Source of the DNA: Candidatus Didemnitutus sp.
GTDB lineage: Bacteria > Verrucomicrobiota > Verrucomicrobiia > Opitutales > Opitutaceae
Direction of reading: 5' to 3'
Assembly (NCBI GenBank): GCA_019634575.1
Contig: JAHCAY010000001.1
Span: 2,294,001-2,358,000 of the forward strand
Length of the DNA: 64,000 nucleotides
The position numbers and the translations under genes were made by a program. Position 1 is the stretch's first letter. The number at the start of each line of letters is the position of its first letter. Shown in pieces: positions 8,883 to 18,585 of this stretch. Below the pieces are notes generated by a model. That model had not been told where the DNA came from and did no database searches. It worked only from the letters and a program-made list of their open reading frames with translations.

Positions 8883-10380
8883 TCTTCACCGCGGGCGGCG
8901 GCACCGCCGGTCGATCCGCCATCATCCGTTCCAACACCGCGTAATTCAAATCCGCCGATACCGTCCGCACCACCGACAGCAGGAACAGCGGCGACCACCC
9001 TTTCCCGCGCAATCTCTCCTCGATTTTCTGCTGCGCGACGAGACTCGTCGAACTCTCCCCCGAAAACAACTTCCGCAACTCCGGCAACGCGTCCGCCTGC
9101 CCTGCCAGCGCCGCCGCGCAAAAGACCGCCGCCGCCGCCTCGTCGCGCGCCGCCGTCGCCGGCAGCCGCAGGCACGCCGCCCGCACCTGCTCCAGCAACG
9201 CCGCATTCGGATAGCGGATGAGATGCTGCCCCACGATCGCGACGCCCGCCGCGCCATCGTCACCACGCGCGCCGATCAACGCCGACACTTCGCGCTGCAA
9301 CGACGCCGGATTCCTCCCCACCGCATGGGCCGCCAAGGTCAGCCGCGCCACATCCCGGCCGGAGAGACTCGCCCGCGACAGCCGCAACAGATCCAGCGCC
9401 TCGAACGTGTCGCCGAATTCGATCAGCCGCTCGACCCGCTGCATCGTCGCATACGGCGAACCCGGCCGCCCCGCCGCCGCCAGCGCCGCTCGCGCCGCGG
9501 CCGCGTCGCCGCGCCGTATCTGCGCCTCCAACGCGCACACTTCGCGCGCCATCGCCGGCATCTTGGGGTCGTTCGCCACCTTCGTCAGCAGATCCCAATT
9601 TCGCTCCCATCGCGCCGCCGTGAGCAACGCGTGCGCCCACGCCGCCGACGCGCCGGGCTCCATTACCAACTGCAGCTGCGCCAGTGCCGCCACTCCCGCC
9701 ATCTGTCCGCGCGCCAGCATGCTCCGGCACCAGATCCGCGCGATCTCGTTCGCGTGCTCCGGGTGCTGGCGGAACATCTGCCGATAAAATCCGTCGACCG
9801 TCTCCGGCTGGATCAACTGCAGCAACTGCGCGAGCATCATGCCGCTCGCGTAGTCGCCCGGATTCAGTTGCCGCGCCACCAGCAGATTCGCGATCGCCTC
9901 CCGCGGCTGCCCGGCCACCAGCGCCGCCTCGGCCTTATCGCGAAACAGGTCCGACCGCACCTGTTTCAACTCGCTCCAAGCGCGCGGCCAGAAAACTTGC
10001 CGCAAAGTCACCCGATAGCCCACCAGGCGCATGCCTCCCCACGTGAGCCCGCCCGCGATGAGCACGACCGCGATGCCCGCCGTCGCGTGACTCGCGAACA
10101 CGCGCCCCCAATACGGCCGCACCTGCGCCGGCGGCACGCTGCACACCCACTCGCCCTTCGCGCTCTTCGTCAGCAGCGGGCACACCCGCCGCTGAAACCG
10201 CTCCGGTTTCGCCCAGAAAATCACCGCATCGCACCGCACGTCGCCGCCCGAGCCGGAATCGCTCGGATTGTGACACGGACAATGCCCCTTGCGCCCGCGC
10301 GCGACGAAGACCGTCTTGCGCGCGTTCCACCACCACCACGCGCCGACCGTCCGGAACCAGTCGCCGAGCCAGCGTTTCAT
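8875..10380 (-). CDS. Membrane protein with Cys-rich N-terminus and TPR-like repeats, function unknown
   Basis: The N-terminal region carries HCPCHNPSDS, VRCDAV and RRVCPLL, so four or more cysteines could bind zinc or an Fe-S cluster. One membrane span follows (ATAGIAVVLIAGGLTWGGM), then about 350 residues of helical repeats of TPR type (AEAALVAGQPREAIANLLVARQLNPGDYA). I do not recognise a named family. An in-frame TTG at 10416 would add 12 residues; the ATG at 10380 is preferred because MKRWLGDWF starts the amphipathic N-terminus. The gene is 48 bases downstream of the ActP-like symporter gene on the same strand and is probably cotranscribed. Confidence 0.6.
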   Translation of the reverse strand: MKRWLGDWFRTVGAWWWWNARKTVFVARGRKGHCPCHNPSDSGSGGDVRCDAVIFWAKPERFQRRVCPLLTKSAKGEWVCSVPPAQVRPYWGRVFASHATAGIAVVLIAGGLTWGGMRLVGYRVTLRQVFWPRAWSELKQVRSDLFRDKAEAALVAGQPREAIANLLVARQLNPGDYASGMMLAQLLQLIQPETVDGFYRQMFRQHPEHANEIARIWCRSMLARGQMAGVAALAQLQLVMEPGASAAWAHALLTAARWERNWDLLTKVANDPKMPAMAREVCALEAQIRRGDAAAARAALAAAGRPGSPYATMQRVERLIEFGDTFEALDLLRLSRASLSGRDVARLTLAAHAVGRNPASLQREVSALIGARGDDGAAGVAIVGQHLIRYPNAALLEQVRAACLRLPATAARDEAAAAVFCAAALAGQADALPELRKLFSGESSTSLVAQQKIEERLRGKGWSPLFLLSVVRTVSADLNYAVLERMMADRPAVPPPAVKKK

Positions 10381-10428
10381 CCGGTCGAGAAAACGGCCCG
10401 CGCCACCGCGGCGCAAGCCGCATCCCGC

Positions 10429-12240
10429 TCAATGCCCCGCACCGGCCGTGTGCTCCTGGATGTATTCGTTTTTCAGGCCCAGCGACTCCGGCGCGTGCAG
10501 CACGAGCATCTTCATGCGGATGTCGCCCGGCACCTTGGCGGCCGTGAGTTTCGACACCACAATCATCAGCCCGATCGCCAGCGGCACCGTCCAGATCGCC
10601 GGCTGTTCGCAGAGGATGCGGAGCAGCGGATGCTCTTTCCAAAATGCATTCATCGGCGCGAAGCCCGCGAAGATTTTTCCCATCGGACCCTTGTCCAGCG
10701 CGAGGCTGCTGACGTTGACGACCGCCGCAGCCACGAGCGCGCACAAGCCGCCCGTCAACATGCCCGTCGCCGCACCCGTCATCGTCATGCCGCGCCACCA
10801 CACGCTCATGAACAACAGCGGAAAATAGCTCGCCGCCGCGATCGCGAACGCCTGGCCGACCATGAAGTTGATCTCGAGCGGCTCCACGAAACACCCGAGC
10901 CCGATCGCCACCGCACCGATCGCCACCGCCGCGATCTTGAACATCCGCAACCGCTCCTCCGCCGTCGCCTGCGGCTTCAGCATGCGCCCGTAGACATCGT
11001 GCGCCAGCGCGCCGGTCATCGAGACGAGCAACCCGCTGAACGTGCTCATGAACGCCGCGAACGCGCCCGCGCACGTGATGCCGCTCAGCACGCTGCCCCA
11101 CACGCCGCCGACCGCGCGCGGCAACTCGAGCACGATCTTGTCCGTGCCCTTCGCACCCGCGCCGGCGTAGAGCTCCGGCAGCAAGTTGCGCCCGATCACG
11201 CCGAACACCGGCGGAAACACGTAGAAAATGCCGATCAGAATCATCACCCACATCGTCGTGCGCTTCGCCGCCACGCCGTCGGGATTGGTGTAGAACCGCA
11301 CCAGGATGTGCGGCAGCCCCGCCGTGCCGCACACGAGCGCGATGATGAGCGAGTAAGTGTAGAGCAACGAATACGGCCGCGCCTGCTCGGCGTTCAGCCC
11401 CGCCGCCTTCGCCGCCTTCGTCGTCAGCGGCCCGAACGGCGACACCCACGCCGTGTCGGCGGGAGCTTTTTCGACGAGCGGCTTGCGTTCGACCGTCTGC
11501 ACGATCGGCGCGGCATCCTTCGCTGCCGCGAGCGCGCGCCCGTCATTCGCTCCGACGTGCGCACCATAGAAGCCGTAAACCGACATCAGCACGAACACCG
11601 GCACGCTGATCGCGAACATCTTCATCCAATACTGGAACGCCTGCACCAGCGTGATGCCCTTCATGCCGCCGAGCGCGACGTTCAGCGTGATCACCGCGCC
11701 CACCGCCACGACGCCGACCCAGTAAGGCAGACCGGGGAAAATGTAGGCCAGCGTCGTGCCCGCGCCCTTCATCTGCGGCATCGTGTAGAAAAATCCGATG
11801 AACAGCACGAAGCACACCGCGATTTTCCGGAACAGCGGCGAGTCGAACCGGCCTTCCGCGAAATCCGGAATCGTATAGGCGCCGAAGCGCCGCAACGGGC
11901 CCGCGATGAACAGCAGCAAAAACAAATAGCCGCAGGCGTAACACACCGGATACCACAGCGCGTCGTAGCCGCTCGACATCACCATGCCCGCGATGCCCAT
12001 GAACGACGCCGCCGAGAGATACTCGCCGGAAATCGCCGAGGCGTTCCACCCGACCGACACCGACCGTCCCGCCACGAAGAAATCGCTCGCGGTCTTCGAT
12101 GTCCTTGCCGAGCGGAAGCCCATCCAAATCGTCACCGCCACCGTGCTGAGCGAGAACACGAGGATCCAAGGATCGGCGCCACCGAGCACGTCGCCGAACG
12201 AGCCGCCACCGGCGGCGAGGAAAAGAGGCAGCGCACTCAT
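10429..12240 (-). CDS. actP: ActP-type sodium:solute (acetate) symporter
   Basis: This 603-residue polytopic protein of the sodium:solute symporter family has the long form typical of cation/acetate permeases. Segments include SDFFVAGRSVSVGWNASAISGEYLSAASFMG near residue 55, GLPHILVRFYTNPDG and ITCAGAFAAFMSTFSGLLVSM. It should bring acetate or a related short carboxylate into the cell with sodium. Its start overlaps the stop of the upstream DUF485 gene by four bases (ATGA), the usual yjcH-actP arrangement. Substrate preference is inferred from family and context. Confidence 0.85.
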   Translation of the reverse strand: MSALPLFLAAGGGSFGDVLGGADPWILVFSLSTVAVTIWMGFRSARTSKTASDFFVAGRSVSVGWNASAISGEYLSAASFMGIAGMVMSSGYDALWYPVCYACGYLFLLLFIAGPLRRFGAYTIPDFAEGRFDSPLFRKIAVCFVLFIGFFYTMPQMKGAGTTLAYIFPGLPYWVGVVAVGAVITLNVALGGMKGITLVQAFQYWMKMFAISVPVFVLMSVYGFYGAHVGANDGRALAAAKDAAPIVQTVERKPLVEKAPADTAWVSPFGPLTTKAAKAAGLNAEQARPYSLLYTYSLIIALVCGTAGLPHILVRFYTNPDGVAAKRTTMWVMILIGIFYVFPPVFGVIGRNLLPELYAGAGAKGTDKIVLELPRAVGGVWGSVLSGITCAGAFAAFMSTFSGLLVSMTGALAHDVYGRMLKPQATAEERLRMFKIAAVAIGAVAIGLGCFVEPLEINFMVGQAFAIAAASYFPLLFMSVWWRGMTMTGAATGMLTGGLCALVAAAVVNVSSLALDKGPMGKIFAGFAPMNAFWKEHPLLRILCEQPAIWTVPLAIGLMIVVSKLTAAKVPGDIRMKMLVLHAPESLGLKNEYIQEHTAGAGH

Positions 12241-12551
12241 TGTTCGGCCCTCCCCTTTTTCACCTGCTCCACTTCATCCTGCTCGAGCCAGATCGAGCGC
12301 CGGATGAAGAACCAGGAAATGCCCCACACCGCCGGGAAGAACAGCACGCCCAGCAGCAGCCAGCTCAGCGTGAAACCCGCAATGCGCGTCGCCATCAGCT
12401 GCGGCGCGAAATAGTTGGCGAGCGGGAGACCGAACAACACGACCAGAAAGGCCGCGGCACAGACAATGGACAACTTTAGTTGGCGGCGCATCAGCGTATG
12501 GAGAAACGCTTCGCTATGCACCGCATCGTGGTGGGGTATCGGGGCAGGCAT
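12237..12551 (-). CDS. DUF485 (YjcH-like) small membrane protein
   Basis: A 104-residue protein with two membrane spans (LSIVCAAAFLVVLFGLPLAN; LSWLLLGVLFFPAVWGISWFF) and a charged tail. DUF485 proteins are regularly encoded directly before acetate permeases and are thought to assist them. The four-base overlap with the symporter gene indicates translational coupling. Confidence 0.8.
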   Translation of the reverse strand: MPAPIPHHDAVHSEAFLHTLMRRQLKLSIVCAAAFLVVLFGLPLANYFAPQLMATRIAGFTLSWLLLGVLFFPAVWGISWFFIRRSIWLEQDEVEQVKKGRAEQ

Positions 12552-12638
12552 CGGGCCGGGAGCGTGCGGGCCGCCTCGCGCGACACAACAACGTTGTTCG
12601 TCTTACTGTCGGATGCGGCAGAACCGCACCGGGCCGGC

Positions 12639-12695
12639 GTAGCACAGGTTTCCAGCCGGCAAAGAACTTCGAGGCCGGCGGGAAGCCCGCGCCAC
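12639..12695. repeat. Paired inverted intergenic element, GTRGCGCAGGC type
   Basis: GTAGCACAGGTTTCCAGCCGGC at 12639-12660 faces its near reverse complement at 12674-12695. The same sequence class occurs at 53128-53287 and 57722-57778. It can fold into a hairpin and lies in the gap between divergent genes. Confidence 0.65.
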
Positions 12696-12788
12696 TTCCT
12701 GCTCAGGCCCGCAATGGAATCGCGCACGATCTTTCCGTCCACGCACGTGGCATTTGCTTTGGCCACGCCCGCGCGCACCTTCCTCGTC

Positions 12789-13289
12789 GTGGATTACGCG
12801 ATCTGGACGCTCACCGTGCTGCTGCTGCTCGCCGGCCTCGTCGGCTCCGTCGTGCCGATGCTGCCGGGCACCACGCTCATCTTCGGCGGCGTGCTGCTGC
12901 ACAAATTCCTCCTGCCCGCGAGCGTCAGCACCGCCGCCGTCGTGTGGATCGGCGTGTTCTGGCTGCTCTCCATCGCAGCGGACTTCGCCTGCACGCTCCT
13001 CGGCGCGCGACTCTTCGGCGGCTCGAAATGGGGCATGACCGGCGCCGGCGGTGGCGCGATGGTCGGCATGTTCTTCTCCCTGCCGGCGCTGCTGCTCGCC
13101 ACGATCCTCGGCGCGGTCGCCGCGGAAAAGCTGCTCGGCAAACGCACCGACCGCGACGCCCTCAAGTCCGGCCTCGGCGCCGCGCTCGGATTCATCGTCA
13201 GCACGTTCGTGCGGGCGGCGTTTGCGCTCGCGATGGTGGCGCTCTTCGCCTTCTCGGCGATCACGATCGCGCGCAGCGCGGTCGGCTGA
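12789..13289 (+). CDS. DUF456 membrane protein
   Basis: 166 residues with about four hydrophobic segments and glycine-rich loops (VPMLPGTTLIFGGVLLH; GGSKWGMTGAGGGAMVGMFF; LGFIVSTFVRAAFALAMVALF). This matches DUF456, a conserved integral-membrane family of unknown role. The frame is open further upstream. The GTG at 12789 was chosen because it gives the usual family length and because the upstream codons (GCA TTT GCT TTG) lose the strong GC third-position bias of the gene. An ATG at 12714 is the alternative start. Confidence 0.7.
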   Translation: MDYAIWTLTVLLLLAGLVGSVVPMLPGTTLIFGGVLLHKFLLPASVSTAAVVWIGVFWLLSIAADFACTLLGARLFGGSKWGMTGAGGGAMVGMFFSLPALLLATILGAVAAEKLLGKRTDRDALKSGLGAALGFIVSTFVRAAFALAMVALFAFSAITIARSAVG

Positions 13290-13300
13290 ACTGCCGGACT

Positions 13301-14086
13301 TCAGAAATCGATCGTCCGCAGCGGGCCCGGCTTCACTACGAAACGATCATCGTAGGGCGTCACGCGCTTCTGTTCCGACCGCGTGATCTCGACATGCGCG
13401 TTGAGCGGCACGAAGAACACCGACGCCGAACCGGTCGCGACGACCTTCGTCACCGCCGGTCCCGCCTCGGGCAACACGCGCTCGAAATCGAGCCGGCCCT
13501 CGGCGGCCTTCAATCCCACCACGAGCGCCACGCGCAGTTTCTCCCGCAGGCGCACTTCGACGCTCTTCAACTGATGATCGGCGCGCGTCACGCGGACGAA
13601 GGCCTGGAATTTCTCCGGCGGAAACTTCGAGTCCTCCAGCTTGTGCAACGGCACTTCGTAGACGATCACCGTCGCGTCGGCCGCGCCCGCCAGCTCCGTC
13701 GCGCGCGCCAGATCGAGCAGTTCGCCGAGCGTCTTCCGACCACGCTGGGCCTCTTTCGCGCGCGCCTTGCGGAATTTCGTCTGCTCCGCCTCCGTCGCAG
13801 CGCGGCCGTCCTTTTCGAGCATCGTCCACTGGACATCATAGTGCTGCGACGGGTCGAAACGCGCACGACGGCGGGATTTCACCGCGCCCTTCTTGTCGAA
13901 CTCGATGTAGTCCTCGGTGAAGGCCCAGCGGTTCGCATCCTTCGCGAACCCGCGCACCGCCTCGGCCAGCGGACCGGGCGTGCCGGCGAATGGATCGTCC
14001 GCCGGGGGCGTTGCCATCGGCTCGTCCGCCCGCGCCGCGAACGCGAGCCAGATCGCACCAAGGAAAAACAGGATCGAAGAGCGCAT
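13301..14086 (-). CDS. Exported protein of unknown function
   Basis: 261 residues with a signal peptide (MRSSILFFLGAIWLAFAARA). The mature part is mixed alpha/beta, with WAFTEDYIEFDKKGAVKSRRRARFDPSQHYDVQW early and a beta-rich end (TGSASVFFVPLNAHVEITRSEQ). I do not recognise a domain. The start is set at the ATG that opens the signal peptide; the longer open frame upstream is arginine-rich noise. The gene converges on the DUF456 gene, leaving only 11 bases between the stops. Confidence 0.6.
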   Translation of the reverse strand: MRSSILFFLGAIWLAFAARADEPMATPPADDPFAGTPGPLAEAVRGFAKDANRWAFTEDYIEFDKKGAVKSRRRARFDPSQHYDVQWTMLEKDGRAATEAEQTKFRKARAKEAQRGRKTLGELLDLARATELAGAADATVIVYEVPLHKLEDSKFPPEKFQAFVRVTRADHQLKSVEVRLREKLRVALVVGLKAAEGRLDFERVLPEAGPAVTKVVATGSASVFFVPLNAHVEITRSEQKRVTPYDDRFVVKPGPLRTIDF

Positions 14087-14254
14087 CGGGTTGAGACCGT
14101 GCCCAAACGGATTGTTTCGGCAAACGCGTCCTGGCGAACGGTCATCCACCGCAGTGCGCGGGCGGCTCCCCGGGCGAACACTTCGGCACCCGGGGAGCGC
14201 ACGCCGGCGAGAACACGCCAAGTCGTATCCGCGCCCGGCGGAGCGCGGCGGACA

Positions 14255-14284
14255 AAGAAAAAGCCGGGCGGTGTGCCCGGCTTC
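14255..14284 (-). terminator. Rho-independent terminator of pckG
   Basis: On the minus strand a GAAGCCGGGC/GCCCGGCTTT stem is followed by TTTTTCTTT. It lies 28 bases after the PEP carboxykinase stop codon. Confidence 0.85.
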
Positions 14285-14311
14285 GTGAGGGAGGAAACGC
14301 GTGTGGGTCGC

Positions 14312-16135
14312 TCAGCCCATGCGGCACATGAGCAGTTCGCGCTCGAAGATCAGTTCCTTCGGCAGCGTGGCGTGCAGATCGAAGAAGAGCTCGCCCTGGC
14401 CGAGCACTTCGGCCTTCCACGCTTCCTTGTCGAACTTCTGCAGCTCGTCGAACTTCGCCTCCGGGAAGTCCATGCCGTCCCACTCGATGTCGCGGTAGCG
14501 CGGCACCCAGCCGATCGGCGTCTCCTTGGCTTTGCCGCCCGCGCGCACGCGGTCGACGATCCACTTGAGGACGCGCATGTTTTCCGAGAAGCCGGGCCAC
14601 ATGAATTTGCCCTCGGCGTCCTTGCGGAACCAGTTCACGTGGAACACGCGCGGGGTCTCGCTGAGGCCCTTCTGCATGTTGATCCAGTGGCGGAAGTAGT
14701 CGCCCATGTTGTAGCCGCAGAACGGCAGCATCGCCATCGGGTCGCGGCGGACCTTGCCGATCGTGCCGGCAGCGGCGGCGGTCATCTCGGAGCCCATCGT
14801 TGCGCCGATGTAGACGCCGCTAGACCAGTTGAACGCCTGGAACACGAGCGGCATCGTCGTCGCGCGACGGCCGCCGAAGATGATGGCGTGGATCGGCACG
14901 CCCTCGGGATCTTCCCAAGCCGGGTCGATCGTCGGGCACTGCTTGGCCGGCGCGGTGAAGCGCGCGTTGGCGTGCGCGGCGGTGACGCCCTTCTCCTTCG
15001 CGAGCGCGGGCGTCCAGTCGTTGCCCTTCCAGTCGATGGCGTGCGCGGGCGCTTCCTTGGTCATGCCTTCCCACCACACGCCGCCGTCGTCGGTGAGGGC
15101 GACGTTGGTGAAGATGGTGTTCTTCGCGAGCGCCTTCATGGCGTTCGGGTTGGTGTGGTTGCCCGTGCCGGGCGCGACGCCGAAGAAGCCGGCTTCCGGA
15201 TTGATCGCGCGCAGGCGGCCCTGCGCGTCGGGTTTGATCCACGCAATGTCGTCGCCGACGGTCCACACCTTCCAGCCTTGCTGCTGGAAGTGCGGCGGCG
15301 GGATCAGCATCGCGAAGTTCGTCTTGCCGCAGGCCGACGGGAACGCGGCCGCGACGTAGGTCTTCTCGCCCTTCGGGTTCTCGACGCCGAGGATGAGCAT
15401 GTGTTCGGCCATCCAGCCTTCGTCACGCGCCATCGCCGAGGCGATGCGGAGCGCGAAACACTTTTTGCCGAGCAGCGCGTTGCCGCCGTAACCGGAACCG
15501 AAGGACCAGATCTCGCGCGTCTCGGGGAAGTGGACGATATACTTCTCCTTGTTGCACGGCCACACGACGTCCTTCTGGCCGGGCGCGAGCGGGGCGCCGA
15601 CGGAGTGCACGCAGGGGACGACGCGCTTGAAATCCTTGTCGATGAGCTTGAACACCTCCGCGCCGATGCGCGCCATGATGCGCATGTTCACGACGACGTA
15701 GGGCGAGTCGGTGAGCTCGACGCCGATCTGCGACATCGGCGAGCCGATCGGGCCCATGCTGTAAGGCAGCACATACATCGTGCGCCCCTTCATGCAGCCG
15801 TCGAAGAGTCCCTTGAGCGTCTTGCGCATCTCGAACGGGTTGACCCAATTGTTGGTCGGGCCAGCCGCGTCCTTCGAGAGCGAGCAGATGAACGTGCGGT
15901 CTTCCACGCGCGCGACGTCGCTGGCGTCGGAACGCGCGAGGTAGCAGCCGGGCCATTTCTGCTGGTTGAGTTTGATGAACGTGCCGCTGGCGACCATCTG
16001 GGCGCACAACGCGTCGTATTCTTCCTGCGAGCCATCGACCCAGTGGATTGCGTCCGGCTTGCACAGCGCGGCGATCTTTTCGACCCACGTGATCAGGTGC
16101 GGATTTGAGCTCAGCGGCTTCGGGGAGTTCTTCAT
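14312..16135 (-). CDS. pckG: Phosphoenolpyruvate carboxykinase (GTP)
   Basis: 607 residues, the usual length for the GTP-dependent family. The enzyme decarboxylates and phosphorylates oxaloacetate to phosphoenolpyruvate, the first committed step of gluconeogenesis. Visible motifs are [13 protein letters not shown] (phosphate loop with the reactive cysteine), [10 protein letters not shown] (metal-binding kinase-2 motif), [12 protein letters not shown], and [18 protein letters not shown]. The ATG at 16135 (MKNSPKPLS) is preferred to an upstream TTG. The gene stands alone with its own terminator. Together with the acetate symporter and thiolase in this window it fits growth on acids and amino acids. 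Confidence 0.95.
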   Translation of the reverse strand: MKNSPKPLSSNPHLITWVEKIAALCKPDAIHWVDGSQEEYDALCAQMVASGTFIKLNQQKWPGCYLARSDASDVARVEDRTFICSLSKDAAGPTNNWVNPFEMRKTLKGLFDGCMKGRTMYVLPYSMGPIGSPMSQIGVELTDSPYVVVNMRIMARIGAEVFKLIDKDFKRVVPCVHSVGAPLAPGQKDVVWPCNKEKYIVHFPETREIWSFGSGYGGNALLGKKCFALRIASAMARDEGWMAEHMLILGVENPKGEKTYVAAAFPSACGKTNFAMLIPPPHFQQQGWKVWTVGDDIAWIKPDAQGRLRAINPEAGFFGVAPGTGNHTNPNAMKALAKNTIFTNVALTDDGGVWWEGMTKEAPAHAIDWKGNDWTPALAKEKGVTAAHANARFTAPAKQCPTIDPAWEDPEGVPIHAIIFGGRRATTMPLVFQAFNWSSGVYIGATMGSEMTAAAAGTIGKVRRDPMAMLPFCGYNMGDYFRHWINMQKGLSETPRVFHVNWFRKDAEGKFMWPGFSENMRVLKWIVDRVRAGGKAKETPIGWVPRYRDIEWDGMDFPEAKFDELQKFDKEAWKAEVLGQGELFFDLHATLPKELIFERELLMCRMG

Positions 16136-16522
16136 AGCGCCGGCGACACTACGGGGCAACCCTCCCCCAGCAACGGGAAAGCCTGTGCAATCGCGCCATT
16201 AAACCCGCGCTTCTTCCCGCATAAGCTGTCCCGTTCCCGAGCGAATTTCCGCGTGGAATTCAGGTCCCTTTCAGGTGCAAAGCTACGCCCAGCGCGGGCG
16301 TATGTTTCGCCCGCGACCGTTCACGCCCTGCGTCTGCACGCTGTGCGTTGCACGCACCCAGCATGCGCCACGCAGGAGTCCGCCGCCGCGCATGAGTTGA
16401 TGCGGAGTGCGCGCGCGTTGTGGGCGGCGTGTCATGGCGTGTCATCGCCGCGCCCAGGCGCCGCTCGCGCGTCTCCTTTTGAGGACTCGCCTCGCGGTCG
16501 TCGTCACGCACACTCGCGCGCC
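16136..16522. other. Divergent intergenic region, no gene seen
   Basis: These 387 bases lie between pckG and the YciI-like gene, which are divergent. An in-frame extension of the plus-strand gene is open here, but its translation is Arg/Ala/His-rich with no recognisable fold, and the real signal peptide starts at 16523. The region should contain both promoters; I found no convincing boxes or RNA gene. Confidence 0.5.
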
Positions 16523-16966
16523 ATGAAACTCACCCCGCTGTTTCTCGTCGCGGCGCTCGCTTTCGCACCGCTCGTCCGCGCCCAGGAAAAATCTGCACCC
16601 GCCCCGGCTCCGCAGCTGCCGCCGAACATGACGGTCTATTACTTCTGCCTGCTCACCCGCGGCCCGAACGCGGGCAAAGGCACGAAAGAGGAACTCGCCG
16701 CCGGCCAGGCCGCGCACATGGCCAACATCCAACGCCTCGCCGACAGCGGCAAACTCCTCGTCGCCGGCCCGATGATGGACCGCGGCGACTGGCGCGGCAT
16801 TTTCATCTTCAAATGCGCCTCGCTCGACGAAGCAAAGGAGCTCGTCGCGTCCGATCCGCTCGTGCAGGACCAGCGCCTCATCGCCGACGTCCGTCCGTGG
16901 CTCACAATGAAGGGAAACATCCGCGATCCGGAATTCCCCGCCGCGCCCGCCGCCCAGACCCCCTGA
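16523..16966 (+). CDS. Exported YCII-related protein
   Basis: 147 residues. The signal peptide is MKLTPLFLVAALAFAPLVRA. The mature domain (residues about 35-135) has the dimeric alpha/beta-barrel pattern of YCII-related proteins: MTVYYFCLLTRGP, a long helix with HMANIQRLADSGKLLVAGPMMD, and GIFIFKCASLDEAKELVASDPLV. Cytoplasmic YciI proteins have weak hydrolase-like or ligand-binding roles; an exported form is less usual. A second exported protein with a similar fold is encoded at 18695-19120. Confidence 0.7.
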   Translation: MKLTPLFLVAALAFAPLVRAQEKSAPAPAPQLPPNMTVYYFCLLTRGPNAGKGTKEELAAGQAAHMANIQRLADSGKLLVAGPMMDRGDWRGIFIFKCASLDEAKELVASDPLVQDQRLIADVRPWLTMKGNIRDPEFPAAPAAQTP

Positions 16967-17003
16967 GCGCCGCCACGCGCCGCGCGAGCCGCGGCCCGGT
17001 CGA

Positions 17004-17026
17004 AATGTAACCTATTAGGTTACATT
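17004..17026. promoter_or_regulatory. Perfect 23-base AT-rich palindrome
   Basis: AATGTAACCTA and its exact reverse complement flank one central base, between the convergent YciI-like and CDF genes. It may be a bidirectional terminator stem or a protein-binding site. No strong T-run follows on the plus strand. Confidence 0.5.
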
Positions 17027-17036
17027 CTCCGCGGGC

Positions 17037-17939
17037 TCACTTCATCGGCTCGACGTGCACGGTCACGTCGCTGATCGCGTGCGGCGCGGAGGCGACGAGC
17101 GCGTCTTTCACCGCGTGCGCAATATCGTGACCCTCGCGCACGGGAATCTCGCCGTCGACGCGCACCTGGATGTCCACGAGGTGGCTGAGGCCGCTCTTGC
17201 GCACGCGCACCTTGTGCAACGCGAGCACGCCGGGCACTGCCGCGGCGATCTCGCGCACCTCGCCCTCGAACTGCGCCGACACCGCCGTGTCCATGATGTC
17301 GCCGAGCGCCTTGCCGCTCATGTTGAAACCGTTGAACGCGATCACGACGCACGCAAACAGCGCCGCCCAATCGTCCGCCGTCTCCCAGCCCTTGCCGCCC
17401 CACAGCGCGATCGCGATGCCGACGAACGCCGCGCCCGAAGTCAGTGCGTCGGAGTAGTGGTGCATCGCCTCGACGCCGAGCGCCGTGCTGCCCACCTCCT
17501 CGCCCACCGCGCCCATGCGGCGCGAAAACCAGACCTTCGTCACCACCACGCCGGCGAGCACCACGAGCGTCCACCATTCCGGCGCCTGGTGCGGCGTGCG
17601 GATCTCGTGCACCGCCTGCAAGCCGACGAAGATGGCCATCGCGAACACGAACAACGCCACCACCAGCGCCGCCAGTGCCTCGGCCTTGCCGTGGCCGTAG
17701 GGATGATTCGCATCCGGCGGCCGTGCCGCCACGCGAAAACCCGCCCACACCAGCACCGAGGTCAGGATGTCCAGCATCGACTCCGCCGCATCGGCGATGA
17801 GCGCGTAGGTGTGTCCGAAGACACCGCCGGCTAATTTCACCGCCGCGAGCGCGGCGTTCAGCGCGATGCCGCGCAACACCAGTCGCGCGCCATCCTCGGC
17901 GCGGCGCGCGGTGCGGGCATGTTGATCGGACGGCGACAT
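17037..17939 (-). CDS. Cation diffusion facilitator metal exporter
   Basis: 300 residues with the CDF fold. Spans start at RGIALNAALAAVKLAGGVFG. The metal-site motif HTYALIADAAESMLDILTS lies in helix 2, HPYGHGKAEALAAL in the cytoplasmic loop, and HHYSDALTSGAAFVG in helix 5. A cytoplasmic ferredoxin-like domain follows (RVRKSGLSHLVDIQVRVDGEIPVREGHDIAHAVKDAL). CDF proteins export Zn2+, Fe2+, Co2+ or Mn2+ in exchange for protons. The exact metal cannot be read here. The ATG at 17939 gives MSPSDQHAR; an upstream frame adds only basic residues. Confidence 0.9.
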   Translation of the reverse strand: MSPSDQHARTARRAEDGARLVLRGIALNAALAAVKLAGGVFGHTYALIADAAESMLDILTSVLVWAGFRVAARPPDANHPYGHGKAEALAALVVALFVFAMAIFVGLQAVHEIRTPHQAPEWWTLVVLAGVVVTKVWFSRRMGAVGEEVGSTALGVEAMHHYSDALTSGAAFVGIAIALWGGKGWETADDWAALFACVVIAFNGFNMSGKALGDIMDTAVSAQFEGEVREIAAAVPGVLALHKVRVRKSGLSHLVDIQVRVDGEIPVREGHDIAHAVKDALVASAPHAISDVTVHVEPMK

Positions 17940-18129
17940 CGCACCCACGCTACGCGCGCATCCGCGCGGCACTCAAGCCTCGCGGCGCGCCTAATCCTGC
18001 CAGCCGCGCCCGCGAATCTTTCACGCGCCTAATTTTTCCGCCAGCAGCGCCGCACCTGCATCCTCGCCGCCGCGCGTCGGCTTTAAGCCAGTTGACCCCT
18101 TTCTCCCGTGCGCTACGGTCCGCCTCGCC

Positions 18130-18585
18130 ATGGAAGAAATGGAAACCACGGTCGCCCTCGACCCGGTCATTCAATTTTCGGTCTTCATCGAAAACCGCGT
18201 CGGCCGCCTCCACGAGCTCACGGCCATGCTCGCGAAGCACAACGTCCACATCATGGCGATGACGACGCTCGACACCACCGACTGCGCCATCGACCGCATG
18301 GTGGTCGACGATCCCGAGCGAGCGCGCGAGCTGCTCGCGGTGAACAATTTTTATTTCACCGAGTGCCAGGTGCTCGCGGTCGAATTCGTCGACGAATCGA
18401 AGCTGCAGGAAATCTTCCGCTCGTTCCACGACGCGGAGATGAACATCCACTACGTCTACTCGTTCGTCTCGCGCCCGCGCGCCAAGTGCGGCCTCATCCT
18501 CAACGTCGAGGACCTCGAGCTCGCCGCGCAGACGCTCAACCGCCGCGGCTTCAAGATTCTCACCCAGCGCGACATCGCGCGCTGA
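18130..18585 (+). CDS. Tandem ACT-domain regulatory protein
   Basis: 151 residues made of two ACT domains: FSVFIENRVGRLHELTAMLAKHNVHIMAM and, after residue 75, a second unit with VEFVDESKLQEIFRSFHDAEMNIHYVYSFV. Stand-alone double-ACT proteins bind amino acids and regulate partner enzymes or transport. The ligand is unknown. The ATG at 18130 is in phase with a second ATG four codons later, so the first residues are uncertain. Confidence 0.75.
   Translation: MEEMETTVALDPVIQFSVFIENRVGRLHELTAMLAKHNVHIMAMTTLDTTDCAIDRMVVDDPERARELLAVNNFYFTECQVLAVEFVDESKLQEIFRSFHDAEMNIHYVYSFVSRPRAKCGLILNVEDLELAAQTLNRRGFKILTQRDIAR

Noticed and set aside
12944..16108. Open frame of 1054 codons on the plus strand across the DUF456, exported protein and pckG region
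   Set aside because: It is Arg/His-rich, has no domain, and runs antisense to pckG, which has complete active-site motifs.
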